Source: Cytobacillus horneckiae (GTDB taxonomy: Bacteria > Bacillota > Bacilli > Bacillales > Cytobacillaceae). From it: a DNA stretch of 64,000 nt. The translations under genes and the position numbers were made by a program. The notes below the pieces were generated by a model. The model did no database searches and was not told the origin of the DNA. It saw nothing but the letters and a program-made list of their open reading frames with translations. This document shows, piece by piece, positions 7,231 to 15,520 of this stretch. The first letter of the stretch is position 1. Each line of letters begins with the position of its first letter. The DNA lies in NCBI RefSeq assembly GCF_002835735.1, contig NZ_PISD01000008.1:310001-374000 (forward strand). The letters run 5' to 3'.

Positions 7231-9447
7231 ATGACAACATTATCTACGGTAATAGATTTAGAAGAGCTGGCGAAAAAGTTTGCTCATTTAGACATGAATA
7301 CTTTAGCAGAACGAGCGGAAAGCATGAATCACTTAGATTCTTTCAACATACAAGAACAGCTTATATTAGAGTGTTTATCCTACATATCTATAGATGAACC
7401 AGACTGGACATATGTCGCAGCAAATTTATATTTGAAGAAAATCTATCATGAAGCATCATTAAATAGAAATTATGCAAAGGAATCCAAATATGGCGGTTTC
7501 TATTCACTTATCGTGGACCTTACAAATCTTGAAATCTATGAAAAAACAATCTTGGAAAGCTATTCGCAGAGTGAAATCCAAGAATTAGGTGCATGTATTT
7601 GTCCTGAAAGGGACGAGCTGTTCACTTACCTCGGCTTAAAGATGATGACGGATCGTTATTTAGCTAAAGATCGCAAAAAAAATATATTTGAACTGCCTCA
7701 GGAACGTTTTATGATTATCGCAATGGTTCTTATGCAAAAAGAGCAAACAAATCGCCTCCAGCTAGTAAAAGAAGCATACTGGGCAATGAGCAACCTTTAT
7801 ATGACTGTGGCCACACCGACCTTGTCAAATGCAGGAAAGAATTGGGGACAGCTGTCAAGCTGCTTTATTGAAACGGTTGACGATAGTTTGGATTCCATCT
7901 ATGACAGCAATACCGATATTGCTGCTTTATCAAAAAATGGCGGAGGCATCGGTGTTTATTTAGGAAAAATCCGTAGCCGGGGCAGTGAAATAAAAGGCTT
8001 TAAAGGTGCATCATCCGGTGTTCTTCCATGGATGAAGCAATTGAATAATACCGCGGTCAGTGTTGATCAGCTAGGACAAAGGCAGGGAGCTATCAGCGTT
8101 TATCTCGATGTTTGGCATAAGGATATTTTCTCGTTCTTGGATGCAAAGCTGAACAATGGGGATGAAAGATTGCGCACACATGATCTTTTTACTGGTGTAT
8201 GCCTGCCTGATTTGTTTATGGAAGCAGTGGAAAACAGACAAGATTGGTATTTATTTGATCCACATGAAGTAAGGCAAAAGATGGGGTATTCACTGGAAGA
8301 TTACTTTGATGAAACAGAAGGAGCTGGATCATTCCGTCAAAAATACGAAGAATGCATTACAAATGCTGATTTGTCAATGGAAGTTGTCCCAGCCATCGAA
8401 ATTATGAAATCGCTTATGCGCAGTCAACTGGAAACTGGAACACCTTTCATGTTCTACAGGGATGAAGTCAACCGGAAAAATGCTAATGCACATGCGGGAA
8501 TGATTTATTGTACAAATCTGTGCACGGAAATCGTCCAAAACCAAAGTGTAACAAAGCGTGTAGAAGAATATACAAAGGACGGCAGGATTATTATCGAGAA
8601 AATCCCAGGAGACTTTGTTGTATGCAATCTATCATCTATCAATCTCGCAAGATCGTACAATGATAATATTTTAGAAAGATTAGTGCCGATTCAGGTGCGC
8701 ATGCTTGATAATGTAATCGATATTAACAGCATTCCAGTTTTACAAGGACAATTAACAAATCAAAAATACCGTGCAATTGGGCTAGGCACCTTCGGCTGGC
8801 ATCATTTGCTGGCTACAAATAAAGTGATTTGGGAAAGTCCTGAATCATTGGATTTTGCAGATCAAATCTATGAGAAAATTGCCTATTTAACGATAAAAAG
8901 CTCTATGGAGCTAGCTTGCGAAAAAGGCTCGTATCCAGCTTATTCAGGATCTGATTGGGAAACGGGCGACTATTTTGCAAAGCGAGGTTACTTAGAAGAA
9001 AATAGCGAGTTTGACTGGGCTGGATTAATGAATGATGTGCAGGAAAATGGAATAAGAAACGGCTATTTGCAAGCAGTTGCACCGAATGCATCTACTGCCC
9101 TCATTGCCGGAAGTACTCCGAGTATTGATCCAATCTTTAACAAGCAATATTCTGAGGAGAAAAAAGACTACCGTATCCCAGTTACGGCACCTGATCTGAA
9201 TAGTCAGACTACATGGTACTATAAATCGGCTTATCATATTGATCAGAAATGGAGCATTGAACAAAATGCGCGCAGACAGAAGCATATTGATCAAGCAATT
9301 TCATTTAATCTTTATATTAAAAATAATATTAAAGCGAAAGAGCTGCTCGACCTGCATCTAACTGCATGGAAAAACAAATTAAAAACGACTTATTATTTAC
9401 GTTCAACATCCACAGATATTGAAGACTGTGAGTCTTGTTCAAGCTAA
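7231..9447 (+). CDS. Class I ribonucleoside-diphosphate reductase, large (alpha) subunit
   Basis: A 738-residue catalytic subunit reducing ribonucleoside diphosphates to deoxy forms. The conserved elements are present: ATPTLSNAG, the active-site Cys in QLSSC (about 211), the thiyl-radical region NLC (about 430), the redox partner VVCNLSS (about 466), and a C-terminal CESCSS that would shuttle electrons from thioredoxin or glutaredoxin. The N-terminus lacks a full ATP cone. AGGAGG precedes the ATG. The beta subunit follows 20 nt later. No nrdI or nrdH is present, unlike the usual Bacillus nrdIEF operon, so this is a separate class I system under B12 control. Confidence 0.93.
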   Translation: MTTLSTVIDLEELAKKFAHLDMNTLAERAESMNHLDSFNIQEQLILECLSYISIDEPDWTYVAANLYLKKIYHEASLNRNYAKESKYGGFYSLIVDLTNLEIYEKTILESYSQSEIQELGACICPERDELFTYLGLKMMTDRYLAKDRKKNIFELPQERFMIIAMVLMQKEQTNRLQLVKEAYWAMSNLYMTVATPTLSNAGKNWGQLSSCFIETVDDSLDSIYDSNTDIAALSKNGGGIGVYLGKIRSRGSEIKGFKGASSGVLPWMKQLNNTAVSVDQLGQRQGAISVYLDVWHKDIFSFLDAKLNNGDERLRTHDLFTGVCLPDLFMEAVENRQDWYLFDPHEVRQKMGYSLEDYFDETEGAGSFRQKYEECITNADLSMEVVPAIEIMKSLMRSQLETGTPFMFYRDEVNRKNANAHAGMIYCTNLCTEIVQNQSVTKRVEEYTKDGRIIIEKIPGDFVVCNLSSINLARSYNDNILERLVPIQVRMLDNVIDINSIPVLQGQLTNQKYRAIGLGTFGWHHLLATNKVIWESPESLDFADQIYEKIAYLTIKSSMELACEKGSYPAYSGSDWETGDYFAKRGYLEENSEFDWAGLMNDVQENGIRNGYLQAVAPNASTALIAGSTPSIDPIFNKQYSEEKKDYRIPVTAPDLNSQTTWYYKSAYHIDQKWSIEQNARRQKHIDQAISFNLYIKNNIKAKELLDLHLTAWKNKLKTTYYLRSTSTDIEDCESCSS

Positions 9448-9467
9448 AAGGAAATGGAGAGTTTTAC

Positions 9468-10508
9468 ATGGAAAGTATTAAAAAACGTCCGATTATGAAT
9501 CATGAAGCACCGAACCGCTCAACCGGGATTGTGAACGGTGAATGTTCAAATGTCCTCAATTGGGATGATGTAAGGTATTCGTGGGCTTATCCAAAATACA
9601 AAAAAATGCTTGCTAACTTCTGGACACCATTTGAAATTAATATGTCACAAGATATTAAGCAATTTCCACAGCTAACTGAGGACGAGCAGGATGCTTTTTT
9701 GAAGATTATCGGGCTGCTTGCATTATTAGATAGTATTCAAACCGATTACGCAGGAAAAACAGCTGATTATTTAACCGATTCAAGTTTGTCGGCACTAATG
9801 ATCATTCTTGCACAGCAAGAAGTCATTCATAATCATTCATACTCTTATATCTTGTCTTCTCTTGTTCCAAAACAGAAGCAGGATGAAGTATTTGATTACT
9901 GGAGGACTGAACCAACTCTAAGAAAAAGAAATGATTTTATCACAAATGGATACAAAGATTTTGCAGAGAATCCTTCTGTGGAAAACCTGTTAAAATCAAT
10001 CGTCTATGATGTCGTATTGGAAGGATTATTCTTTTATTCCGGATTTGCCTTCTTTTACTACCTTGCCAGAAATCAAAAAATGGTATCAACATCAACAATG
10101 ATTAATTATATTAATCGTGACGAACAAATCCATGTGGACTTATTTGTAAAGATTTTCAAAGAGATTCTTAATGAAAATCCTGAACTGGATACCCCGCAAC
10201 TTCATGAATTTGTTAAAAATACATTTAAAGAAGCAGCGGAGCTAGAAATCGAATGGGCTCAATATATTATTGGCAACAAGATGGACGGAATTTTAATGAG
10301 TGATTTAGAAGCTTATATTAAGTTTTATGCAAATGTGAGAGCGAATCAATTAGGATTTGATCGTCCGTTTGACGGCTATCGCAAAAATCCGCTTCGCTGG
10401 ATTGTCGCTTATGAAGAGGTTGATCAAGGGAAATCAGACTTCTTCGAGCAAAAATCAAGGCAATACACTAAAGTCAATCAAGTTGACAATGGATTTGATG
10501 AGCTATAA
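9468..10508 (+). CDS. Class I ribonucleoside-diphosphate reductase, small (beta) subunit
   Basis: ATG 9468 is chosen over a TTG at 9435 because GGAGA lies 7 nt upstream (346 aa). The diiron/dimanganese site residues are visible: Asp in LLDSIQ, Glu and His in QEVIHNHSYSY, Glu in LEGLFFYSG, and Glu and His in NRDEQIH. The Tyr at the spacing expected for the radical (EVIHNHSY) is present, so this is a tyrosyl-radical type. It forms the holoenzyme with the alpha subunit just upstream. The absence of nrdI argues against a strictly NrdI-dependent manganese cofactor, but nrdI could lie elsewhere. Confidence 0.92.
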   Translation: MESIKKRPIMNHEAPNRSTGIVNGECSNVLNWDDVRYSWAYPKYKKMLANFWTPFEINMSQDIKQFPQLTEDEQDAFLKIIGLLALLDSIQTDYAGKTADYLTDSSLSALMIILAQQEVIHNHSYSYILSSLVPKQKQDEVFDYWRTEPTLRKRNDFITNGYKDFAENPSVENLLKSIVYDVVLEGLFFYSGFAFFYYLARNQKMVSTSTMINYINRDEQIHVDLFVKIFKEILNENPELDTPQLHEFVKNTFKEAAELEIEWAQYIIGNKMDGILMSDLEAYIKFYANVRANQLGFDRPFDGYRKNPLRWIVAYEEVDQGKSDFFEQKSRQYTKVNQVDNGFDEL

Positions 10509-10534
10509 AGCCTATACTTAACCGTGCGAATATT

Positions 10535-10742
10535 GCAAGGTTCATGCTGTAGAGAAACTCATTTGAAAATAAAAAAAGAAGGTTTCGGATTTTACGAGGG
10601 TTACTGCTCGCTTATTAGCGGCTTCGTTGCTTCGCACCTTTAGTGTCTCGCTACTCTCCTACCGGAGACGAGCGGACACCTCATCAAACCAACTAATCAC
10701 CTTCTCGACACACTGAACCTTGCTATTGCAAGGTTTTTTTTG
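10535..10742 (+). terminator. Structured leader/trailer with nested palindromes ending in a terminator
   Basis: The 308-nt gap after the beta subunit holds a terminator, AACCTTGC-TATT-GCAAGGTT followed by T8 (10716-10742). GCAAGGTTCA at 10535-10544 is the exact complement of TGAACCTTGC at 10714-10723, so it can compete with the terminator stem. Between them lie a near-perfect hairpin at 10643-10679 and AGAAGGT/ACCTTCT arms. It looks like one long folded RNA rather than a plain terminator. Confidence 0.6.
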
Positions 10743-10816
10743 ATGGAGCATAATTGGACAAGGAGTCCGTAATTAGCTTAACCTTAATATATGAATAAGC
10801 GAATCGAGGTACAAAA

Positions 10817-11488
10817 ATGAAAACAATATTAATTGTTGACGATGATCAGCATGTAAGATATTTAGTAAAGGATAACCTAATTAAGGAAGGCTTTCGCATT
10901 GTAGAAGCTGCTGATGGTAATGAGGCTTTGGCTAAGCTAGAAAAAGAGGATTTCGACTTAGCCATTGCAGATATAATGATGCCTAATATGGATGGATATG
11001 AATTAACAAAACGAATTCGATCACAATATGACCTCCCCGTAATTCTCTTAACAGCGAAAGGTCAAATCGAGGATAAAGAAAAAGGCTATTTATTAGGAAC
11101 AGATGATTATTTAGTGAAGCCGTTTGAGCCGAAAGAGCTTCTTTTTAGAGTGAATGCACTATTGAGAAGGTATGGAAAGGCAGCTGAATCCAGTGTGAAA
11201 GCTGGACCGCTATACATAAATAAAAAAAGCTATGAAGTAGAGGTCAATGGGAGAACTTACATATTGCCATTAAAGGAATTTGACTTGCTGCATTTTCTTG
11301 CTTCACGCCCAAATCAAGTGTTTAGCCGTTCACAGCTCATAGAAAACGTTTGGGGGCTGGATTTTGAAGGGGACGAACGTACAGTCGATGTTCATATTAA
11401 AAGATTGAGAGCAAGATTCGTCAAATTAAACATCAACGTAACGATAAAAACAATTAGGGGAGTGGGATATTCTCTGGAGGTACAGTAA
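10817..11488 (+). CDS. hssR: OmpR/PhoB-family response regulator, HssR-like
   Basis: 223 residues. The receiver domain (1-115) has the acidic pocket VDDD, the phosphoacceptor Asp in IADIMMPNMDG, Thr in LLTAKG, and Lys in DDYLVKPFEPKEL. The C-terminal winged helix (about 130-220) ends in DVHIKRLRARF...TIRGVGYSLE. GTDDYLVKPFEPKELLFR is close to what I recall of HssR, the haem-response regulator. The partner kinase starts on the last base of the stop codon. An HssR-type direct repeat lies at 12939-12958. The symbol is inferred from these resemblances. Confidence 0.75.
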   Translation: MKTILIVDDDQHVRYLVKDNLIKEGFRIVEAADGNEALAKLEKEDFDLAIADIMMPNMDGYELTKRIRSQYDLPVILLTAKGQIEDKEKGYLLGTDDYLVKPFEPKELLFRVNALLRRYGKAAESSVKAGPLYINKKSYEVEVNGRTYILPLKEFDLLHFLASRPNQVFSRSQLIENVWGLDFEGDERTVDVHIKRLRARFVKLNINVTIKTIRGVGYSLEVQ

Positions 11489-12873
11489 TGAAAACCTTAT
11501 ATTCTAAAATTGCATTGACGATTATTGCAATCATGCTGGTAAGCAGCTTCGTTTCCTTTTTCGTTTCAAATATGTATTATCAACGCACATTAAAGTCGCA
11601 AAATGATGAAAAAGTCACGAAATTAGCAGAGGAAACATCGTCATTTTTAAATGAGCATGAACAATTAAATATGGATGAATATTTGGATCACATCGGCTCT
11701 ATTGGGTATCAAATTTATGTAACTGACGGAGCTAGGTTCAACCAATTTTACGGCGCCGATTACCGCGAGCATAATCTGCCTGCCCATGCAGTTACCGAAG
11801 TTTTAAATGGCCAAGTTTACCATGGCATATCTGCTTTCCCTCATACTACATTTGTTACTGGATTTTTTGCAAATGAGCTAAAAAATACGGTGGGCATTCA
11901 ATTTGAACATGATGGAACGGTTTATGCGATGTTTATCAGGCCTGATATCACATTGCTGTTTAGTGAAATGCATGTTATGTTTGCCTGGCTAATCGTTGGC
12001 ATCCTTGTATTAAGTATTCTTTTTGTGTTAATAAGCACAAAGTATATCGTTAAACCGATTAGTCAATTAACTGACGCCACCGCCATCATAGCCAATGGCA
12101 AATTTGGTATTCAACTAAATACTTCGCGAAAAGATGAAATTGGTGCACTATCTGCAAGCTTTATGAAAATGGCAAGTAAGCTGGACAAAGCGAATGAAAT
12201 GCGAAAGGAATTTATATCAAATATCTCACATGATATTCAATCGCCATTATCTAATATTAAAGGCTATATGAACCTATTTAAAAAGAGAAAGCTTACGCCA
12301 GAGGAAAGAGGCTATATTGAAATCGTTGAAGGTGAAGTCGATCGGTTATCAAGCCTCACCAATCAATTGCTGCTTCTCTCTTCCATAGATAGTAAAAAAG
12401 ATTTAGTGAACCGAGCCACATTCGATATTAGTGAACAGATTAAACTTGTCATTAAACAATATCAATGGCATTTAGAGGAAAAGGGAATGATGGTCAGCTA
12501 TTCGCTGCCTCCTGTCAAATATAGTGGCGATCCCTCGCTGCTCTATTCAGTTTGGGAAAATCTGATTACAAATGCAATTAAATACGGTAATGAAAGCGGC
12601 GAGATTTCCATTCATTTAGAGACTGAAATGGATCATGTAACCATCGAATTCCAAGATGATGGCGAAGGGATAAGCGAGAGGGAAGTGGAAAGAATATTTG
12701 ACCGCTTTTATCGATCGGATACATCGAGGAATCGCGAGGTTAAAGGAACAGGCCTTGGGTTATCAATTGCACAATCTGTCATCGATTTGCATGATGGCAA
12801 GATGCTTGTCCAAAGCAAAAAAGGGGAAGGAACAGCGTTCAAAGTCATTCTTCCCCAAAAACCAGACAATTAG
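11488..12873 (+). CDS. hssS: Sensor histidine kinase, HssS-like
   Basis: 461 residues: TM1 (about 10-30), an extracytoplasmic sensor domain (about 31-160), TM2 (about 165-185), HAMP (STKYIVKPISQLTDA), a DHp domain with phosphoacceptor His in SNISHDIQSPL, and HATPase_c motifs NAIKYG, DDGEGI and GTGLGL. The sensor stretches FVTGFF, NTVGIQF and MFIRPDITLLFSE closely resemble staphylococcal HssS, which senses haem stress at the membrane. It overlaps the regulator by one base. hrtAB, the classic target, is not in this window; the adjacent gene at 13013 may be the target. Confidence 0.75.
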   Translation: MKTLYSKIALTIIAIMLVSSFVSFFVSNMYYQRTLKSQNDEKVTKLAEETSSFLNEHEQLNMDEYLDHIGSIGYQIYVTDGARFNQFYGADYREHNLPAHAVTEVLNGQVYHGISAFPHTTFVTGFFANELKNTVGIQFEHDGTVYAMFIRPDITLLFSEMHVMFAWLIVGILVLSILFVLISTKYIVKPISQLTDATAIIANGKFGIQLNTSRKDEIGALSASFMKMASKLDKANEMRKEFISNISHDIQSPLSNIKGYMNLFKKRKLTPEERGYIEIVEGEVDRLSSLTNQLLLLSSIDSKKDLVNRATFDISEQIKLVIKQYQWHLEEKGMMVSYSLPPVKYSGDPSLLYSVWENLITNAIKYGNESGEISIHLETEMDHVTIEFQDDGEGISEREVERIFDRFYRSDTSRNREVKGTGLGLSIAQSVIDLHDGKMLVQSKKGEGTAFKVILPQKPDN

Positions 12874-12896
12874 CAAATAGCTATGTCTGGTTTTTG
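12860..12896 (+). terminator. Terminator overlapping the end of the kinase gene
   Basis: AACCAGACA pairs with TGTCTGGTT, followed by TTTTGTTT. The left arm overlaps the last codons of the kinase. Confidence 0.7.
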
Positions 12897-12938
12897 TTTA
12901 AATCGTTCTTATACATCCATTTGTATTTGTAAATTTCT

Positions 12939-12971
12939 ATTCATATTCCGTTCATATTCAACTAGTAAATT
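12939..12971 (+). promoter_or_regulatory. HssR-type direct repeat and promoter
   Basis: ATTCATATT-CC-GTTCATATT is a two-copy direct repeat with an 11-bp period. It agrees with the GTTCATATT-N2-GTTCATATT HssR site I recall from staphylococcal hrtAB, with one mismatch. A possible -10 (TAAATT) follows 7 nt later, so the repeat covers the -35 region, as expected for an OmpR-type activator. It precedes the gene at 13013. Confidence 0.65.
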
Positions 12972-13012
12972 AAAGAGGAGGCAAACCATATAAAAAGAAG
13001 AGGAGAATTGAT

Positions 13013-13426
13013 TTGAATAAATACAGCAAAATATTACTCAGATTATCGGCAGTATTTGCACTTATTGGTGCCTATTTAGGCTCACATATGGCTGGTGCTG
13101 GGGGCTATGCCTTCCGACCTGTTCATGCTCACAGTCTTGTTGTCGGCTGGCTGTCATTATTTGCTTGGGCAGTGTATTATCAGATTTTTACACCTAAATT
13201 AGGCTTGCTCGCAAAATTGCATGTTTGTACCGCAATAATCGGTTCTGTCGGCTTAACAGGGGGAATGGCTATGTTTATTTTTAAACCGGAAATCCTGCCA
13301 GAGCCTGTACACACGGTCGTATATATTGTCGGAGGCTCCATTTTATTACTGAGTTTCTTGTTTTTCCTCATTCTCACATTTACAAACTCAGCGGAACAAA
13401 ACGTAAACAATGGCATAAGTAATTAA
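13013..13426 (+). CDS. Small four-helix membrane protein with HAH motif (haem-copper oxidase subunit I-like)
   Basis: 137 residues from a TTG start 7 nt after GGAG. Four hydrophobic segments are visible (about 8-27, 43-63, 70-93, 102-122). The motif RPVHAHSLVVGWLSLFAWAVYY puts two His at the start of TM2 followed by GW. That pattern occurs in subunit-I-like and cbb3-related proteins, where His ligates haem. It is far too short to be an oxidase. With an HssR-type repeat upstream and HssRS-like genes next door, a role in haem binding or haem stress is a reasonable inference. Confidence 0.7.
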   Translation: MNKYSKILLRLSAVFALIGAYLGSHMAGAGGYAFRPVHAHSLVVGWLSLFAWAVYYQIFTPKLGLLAKLHVCTAIIGSVGLTGGMAMFIFKPEILPEPVHTVVYIVGGSILLLSFLFFLILTFTNSAEQNVNNGISN

Positions 13427-13500
13427 TATAAAAAGTCAGTGATGCTATATAGGCTTCGCTGATTTTTTTATTAATCTAAAACTGCCACGAAACTGAATTT

Positions 13501-13901
13501 GATAAGAAAGCACCGGAATTTCATCAAGAAAATCGAAATCTGTATAAAGCTGATAAGAAAGCACCGCATTCTTATCAAGGAAATCGAAATCTGTATAAAG
13601 CTGATAAGAAAGCACTGGATTCTCATCAAGAAAATCGAAATCTGTATAAAGCTGATAAGAAAGCACAGGACTCTCATCAAGAAAATCGAAATCTGTATAA
13701 AGCTGATAAGAAAGCACAGGATTCTCATCAAGAAAATCGAAATCTGTATAAAGCTGATAAGAAAGCACTGGATTCTCATCAAGAAAATCGAAATCTGTAT
13801 AAAGCTGATAAGAAAGCACCGGATTCTCATCAAGAAAATCGAAATCTGTATAAAGCTGATAAGAAAGCACCGGATTTTCATCAAGAAAGGCGAAATCTGT
13901 A
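13501..13901. repeat. 51-bp tandem repeat, about 7.9 copies
   Basis: Seven full units and one of 44 bp start at 13501, 13552, 13603, 13654, 13705, 13756, 13807 and 13858. Each begins GATAAGAAAGCAC and most end CGAAATCTGTATAAAGCT. They differ at a few bases, mostly after GAAAGCAC. The 51-bp period keeps several frames open on both strands, which produces spurious long ORFs. It fills the space between two convergent genes and ends 3 nt before the stop of the VanZ-like gene. Confidence 0.95.
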
Positions 13902-13903
13902 GG

Positions 13904-14488
13904 CTATTTTGTTATTTCACAAGCTTTATTAAAAACCGGATATATTAAACTCCCGATGATGACGCCAATTATATTGAATATTAAATCATCAATATCGAGA
14001 CTGCCGCGATTTAGAAACATTTGCATCATTTCAATGAAAGAGATTGAGAGAAATGAAAGTAAAATGATTTGACTGATCGAATATCGATAGATTTTCAAAT
14101 AAATACCGAATGGTACAAATAATCCTACATTCGCAGCAAGATTATAAAAAGCAACCAGTTCACTCACTTGTCCAGACAAATAAAAAACAACTGTTGAAAA
14201 TGGAATGAGATTATACGAATCATATGATTGATTATTCGGACGTAGAAATAACAAAACTAATAAAGCTAATGTATACATGCTAATCAATAAATCCACTACC
14301 TTCAAAGGTAGATAAAGTTTTTGGCCAGTAATCAGCAACCCGACTAAAAATATAAATGTAAACAGCAAAATATAAACAACAGGCAATACAATTGGGTGGA
14401 GGTAATAAACTAAATCAAAAATGAACGGCAAAAATAATCCGAATATGACAATAGAAGCTAAGACAGTGTAAGTAGTTAATTTTTTCAT
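13904..14488 (-). CDS. VanZ-like membrane protein
   Basis: 194 residues with about six hydrophobic helices. The VanZ signature is visible: NLIPFSTV, then NLAANVGLFVPFGIYL, EMMQMFLNRGSLDIDDLIFNIIG. VanZ in enterococci gives low-level teicoplanin resistance; most homologues have no known role. The gene is convergent with the HAH-motif gene across the 51-bp repeat and divergent from the sulfur cluster, whose first CstR-type operator lies about 50 bp from its start. Confidence 0.85.
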   Translation of the reverse strand: MKKLTTYTVLASIVIFGLFLPFIFDLVYYLHPIVLPVVYILLFTFIFLVGLLITGQKLYLPLKVVDLLISMYTLALLVLLFLRPNNQSYDSYNLIPFSTVVFYLSGQVSELVAFYNLAANVGLFVPFGIYLKIYRYSISQIILLSFLSISFIEMMQMFLNRGSLDIDDLIFNIIGVIIGSLIYPVFNKACEITK

Positions 14489-14525
14489 ATAGCACCATTC
14501 TTTTAAGGTAATAGAAGTTAGCAGG

Positions 14526-14553
14526 TTGACAAATATACCCCTATGGGTATAAA
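14526..14553 (+). promoter_or_regulatory. CstR operator 1 inside a sigma-A promoter
   Basis: TTGACA (14526-14531) and TATAAA (14548-14553) are 16 bp apart. The palindrome TATACCC-CTAT-GGGTATA (14534-14551) fills the spacer, so repressor binding would block polymerase directly. Confidence 0.8.
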
Positions 14554-14600
14554 ATGTGATTGTAAGTTGATAGAAAACATAATTAGGAGGACGTTATACT

Positions 14601-14945
14601 ATGTTATTGCTTGCAATAGCTGTGATTACTGTCATCTATTTATTCATGAGATATAGGCCTGTGATAGGAGTGGATTGCTCAGCGTCATATGACAATTATC
14701 CAGATAGTATAAGTGTTTTAGATGTACGAGATTACAGCCAAAGCAACAAAAATCTCTCTGAAGGTAGTATAAATATTCCGATTGCTTATTTAAATAGATA
14801 CTATCATGAAATTAAAGGTAAAGAAATACATGTGATTGCATCCAGTCAGCTCGAGAAAAATATGAGCATTCGTTTTTTAAGGAAGAAGGGTTTCTCAGTG
14901 ATTGGATATACGCTAAGGAAGGGGGATAAAACGAATGGATTATGA
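14601..14945 (+). CDS. Membrane-anchored rhodanese-like protein lacking the catalytic Cys
   Basis: 114 residues: an N-terminal membrane helix (LLLAIAVITVIYLFM), then a short rhodanese-like fold (SVLDVRDY; GSINIPIAYL). The active-site loop, which in the neighbours reads ICASG or VCRSG, here reads VIASSQ, so no catalytic Cys is present. The only Cys lies near the anchor (GVDCSA). It overlaps cstR by 11 nt and is the first gene after operator 1. A binding or scaffold role is possible, but the function is unknown. Confidence 0.65.
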   Translation: MLLLAIAVITVIYLFMRYRPVIGVDCSASYDNYPDSISVLDVRDYSQSNKNLSEGSINIPIAYLNRYYHEIKGKEIHVIASSQLEKNMSIRFLRKKGFSVIGYTLRKGDKTNGL

Positions 14946-15195
14946 TGATCAAATGAAAAATAGAGTCAAACGAATGGAAGGCCAGCTGCGAGGCATATTA
15001 AAAATGATGGAGGATGGCAAAGACTGCCGTGAGATTGTTACACAACTATCTGCTGTACGATCGGCTGCTGATAGAACGATTGGTTTGATTGTCAGTTCCA
15101 ATCTTGTTGAATGTGTTTTAAAGGCTGAACAATCCAATGATGATAGTGGAAAAATTATTAAAGAAGCTGTCAATATGCTGGTGAAAAGCAGATAA
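14935..15195 (+). CDS. cstR: Persulfide-sensing repressor CstR (CsoR family)
   Basis: 86 residues with the family core RVKRMEGQLRGILKMMEDGKDCREIVTQL. It keeps the two Cys (KDCRE and LVECVL), but the copper-ligand His of CsoR is replaced (SNLVEC instead of GHLKGC). That is the CstR pattern: it senses reactive sulfur by di- or trisulfide crosslinking of the two Cys. Five ATACC...GGTAT operators lie between 14.5 and 17.4 kb, in front of this gene's unit and inside the cluster. Assignment as CstR rather than CsoR rests on the Cys/Asn pattern and the sulfur neighbours. Confidence 0.88.
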   Translation: MDYDDQMKNRVKRMEGQLRGILKMMEDGKDCREIVTQLSAVRSAADRTIGLIVSSNLVECVLKAEQSNDDSGKIIKEAVNMLVKSR

Positions 15196-15204
15196 AATAA
15201 CCAG

Positions 15205-15247
15205 TTGACAAATTAATTAATTTTCTTTAACATACCCCTTAGGGTAT
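15205..15247 (+). promoter_or_regulatory. CstR operator 2 with promoter
   Basis: ATACCC-CTTA-GGGTAT (15232-15247) is a perfect palindrome. TTGACA at 15205-15210 and TAACAT at 15228-15233 form a 17-bp spaced promoter whose -10 overlaps the operator. It drives the TusA-like gene at 15275. Confidence 0.8.
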
Positions 15248-15274
15248 TTAATTTAATATAAGGAGGACAATAAA

Positions 15275-15502
15275 ATGAATATTAAGCAAGTATTAGATGC
15301 AAAAGGACTTGCATGTCCAATGCCAATTGTAAAAGCTAAAAAAGCAATAAATCAATTAGAGTCAGGTGATGTATTGGAAATTCACGCAACAGATAAAGGA
15401 GCAAAAAATGATTTAGCTGCTTGGTCTAAATCTGGGGGTCATGAAGTATTGGAATTTAAGGAAGAAAATAATGTGCTAAAGTTTTGGATTAAAAAAGGAT
15501 AA
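15275..15502 (+). CDS. TusA-family sulfurtransferase
   Basis: 75 residues of one TusA domain. The persulfide-carrying Cys is in GLACPMPIVKAKKA near the N-terminus, and the CPMP signature is intact. TusA proteins pass sulfane sulfur between partners. Here the neighbours are DsrE and rhodanese proteins, so sulfide or persulfide handling is more likely than tRNA thiolation. AAGGAGG precedes the ATG. A second TusA domain is fused to a rhodanese at 16811. Confidence 0.9.
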   Translation: MNIKQVLDAKGLACPMPIVKAKKAINQLESGDVLEIHATDKGAKNDLAAWSKSGGHEVLEFKEENNVLKFWIKKG

Positions 15503-15520
15503 AAAATTTTGATTTGTTCA

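Noticed and set aside
13445-13948. Long overlapping ORFs on both strands encoding repetitive peptides
   Set aside because: They exist only because the 51-bp unit is a multiple of three and lacks stops. There is no ribosome binding site at any start, and frames on both strands are equally open.
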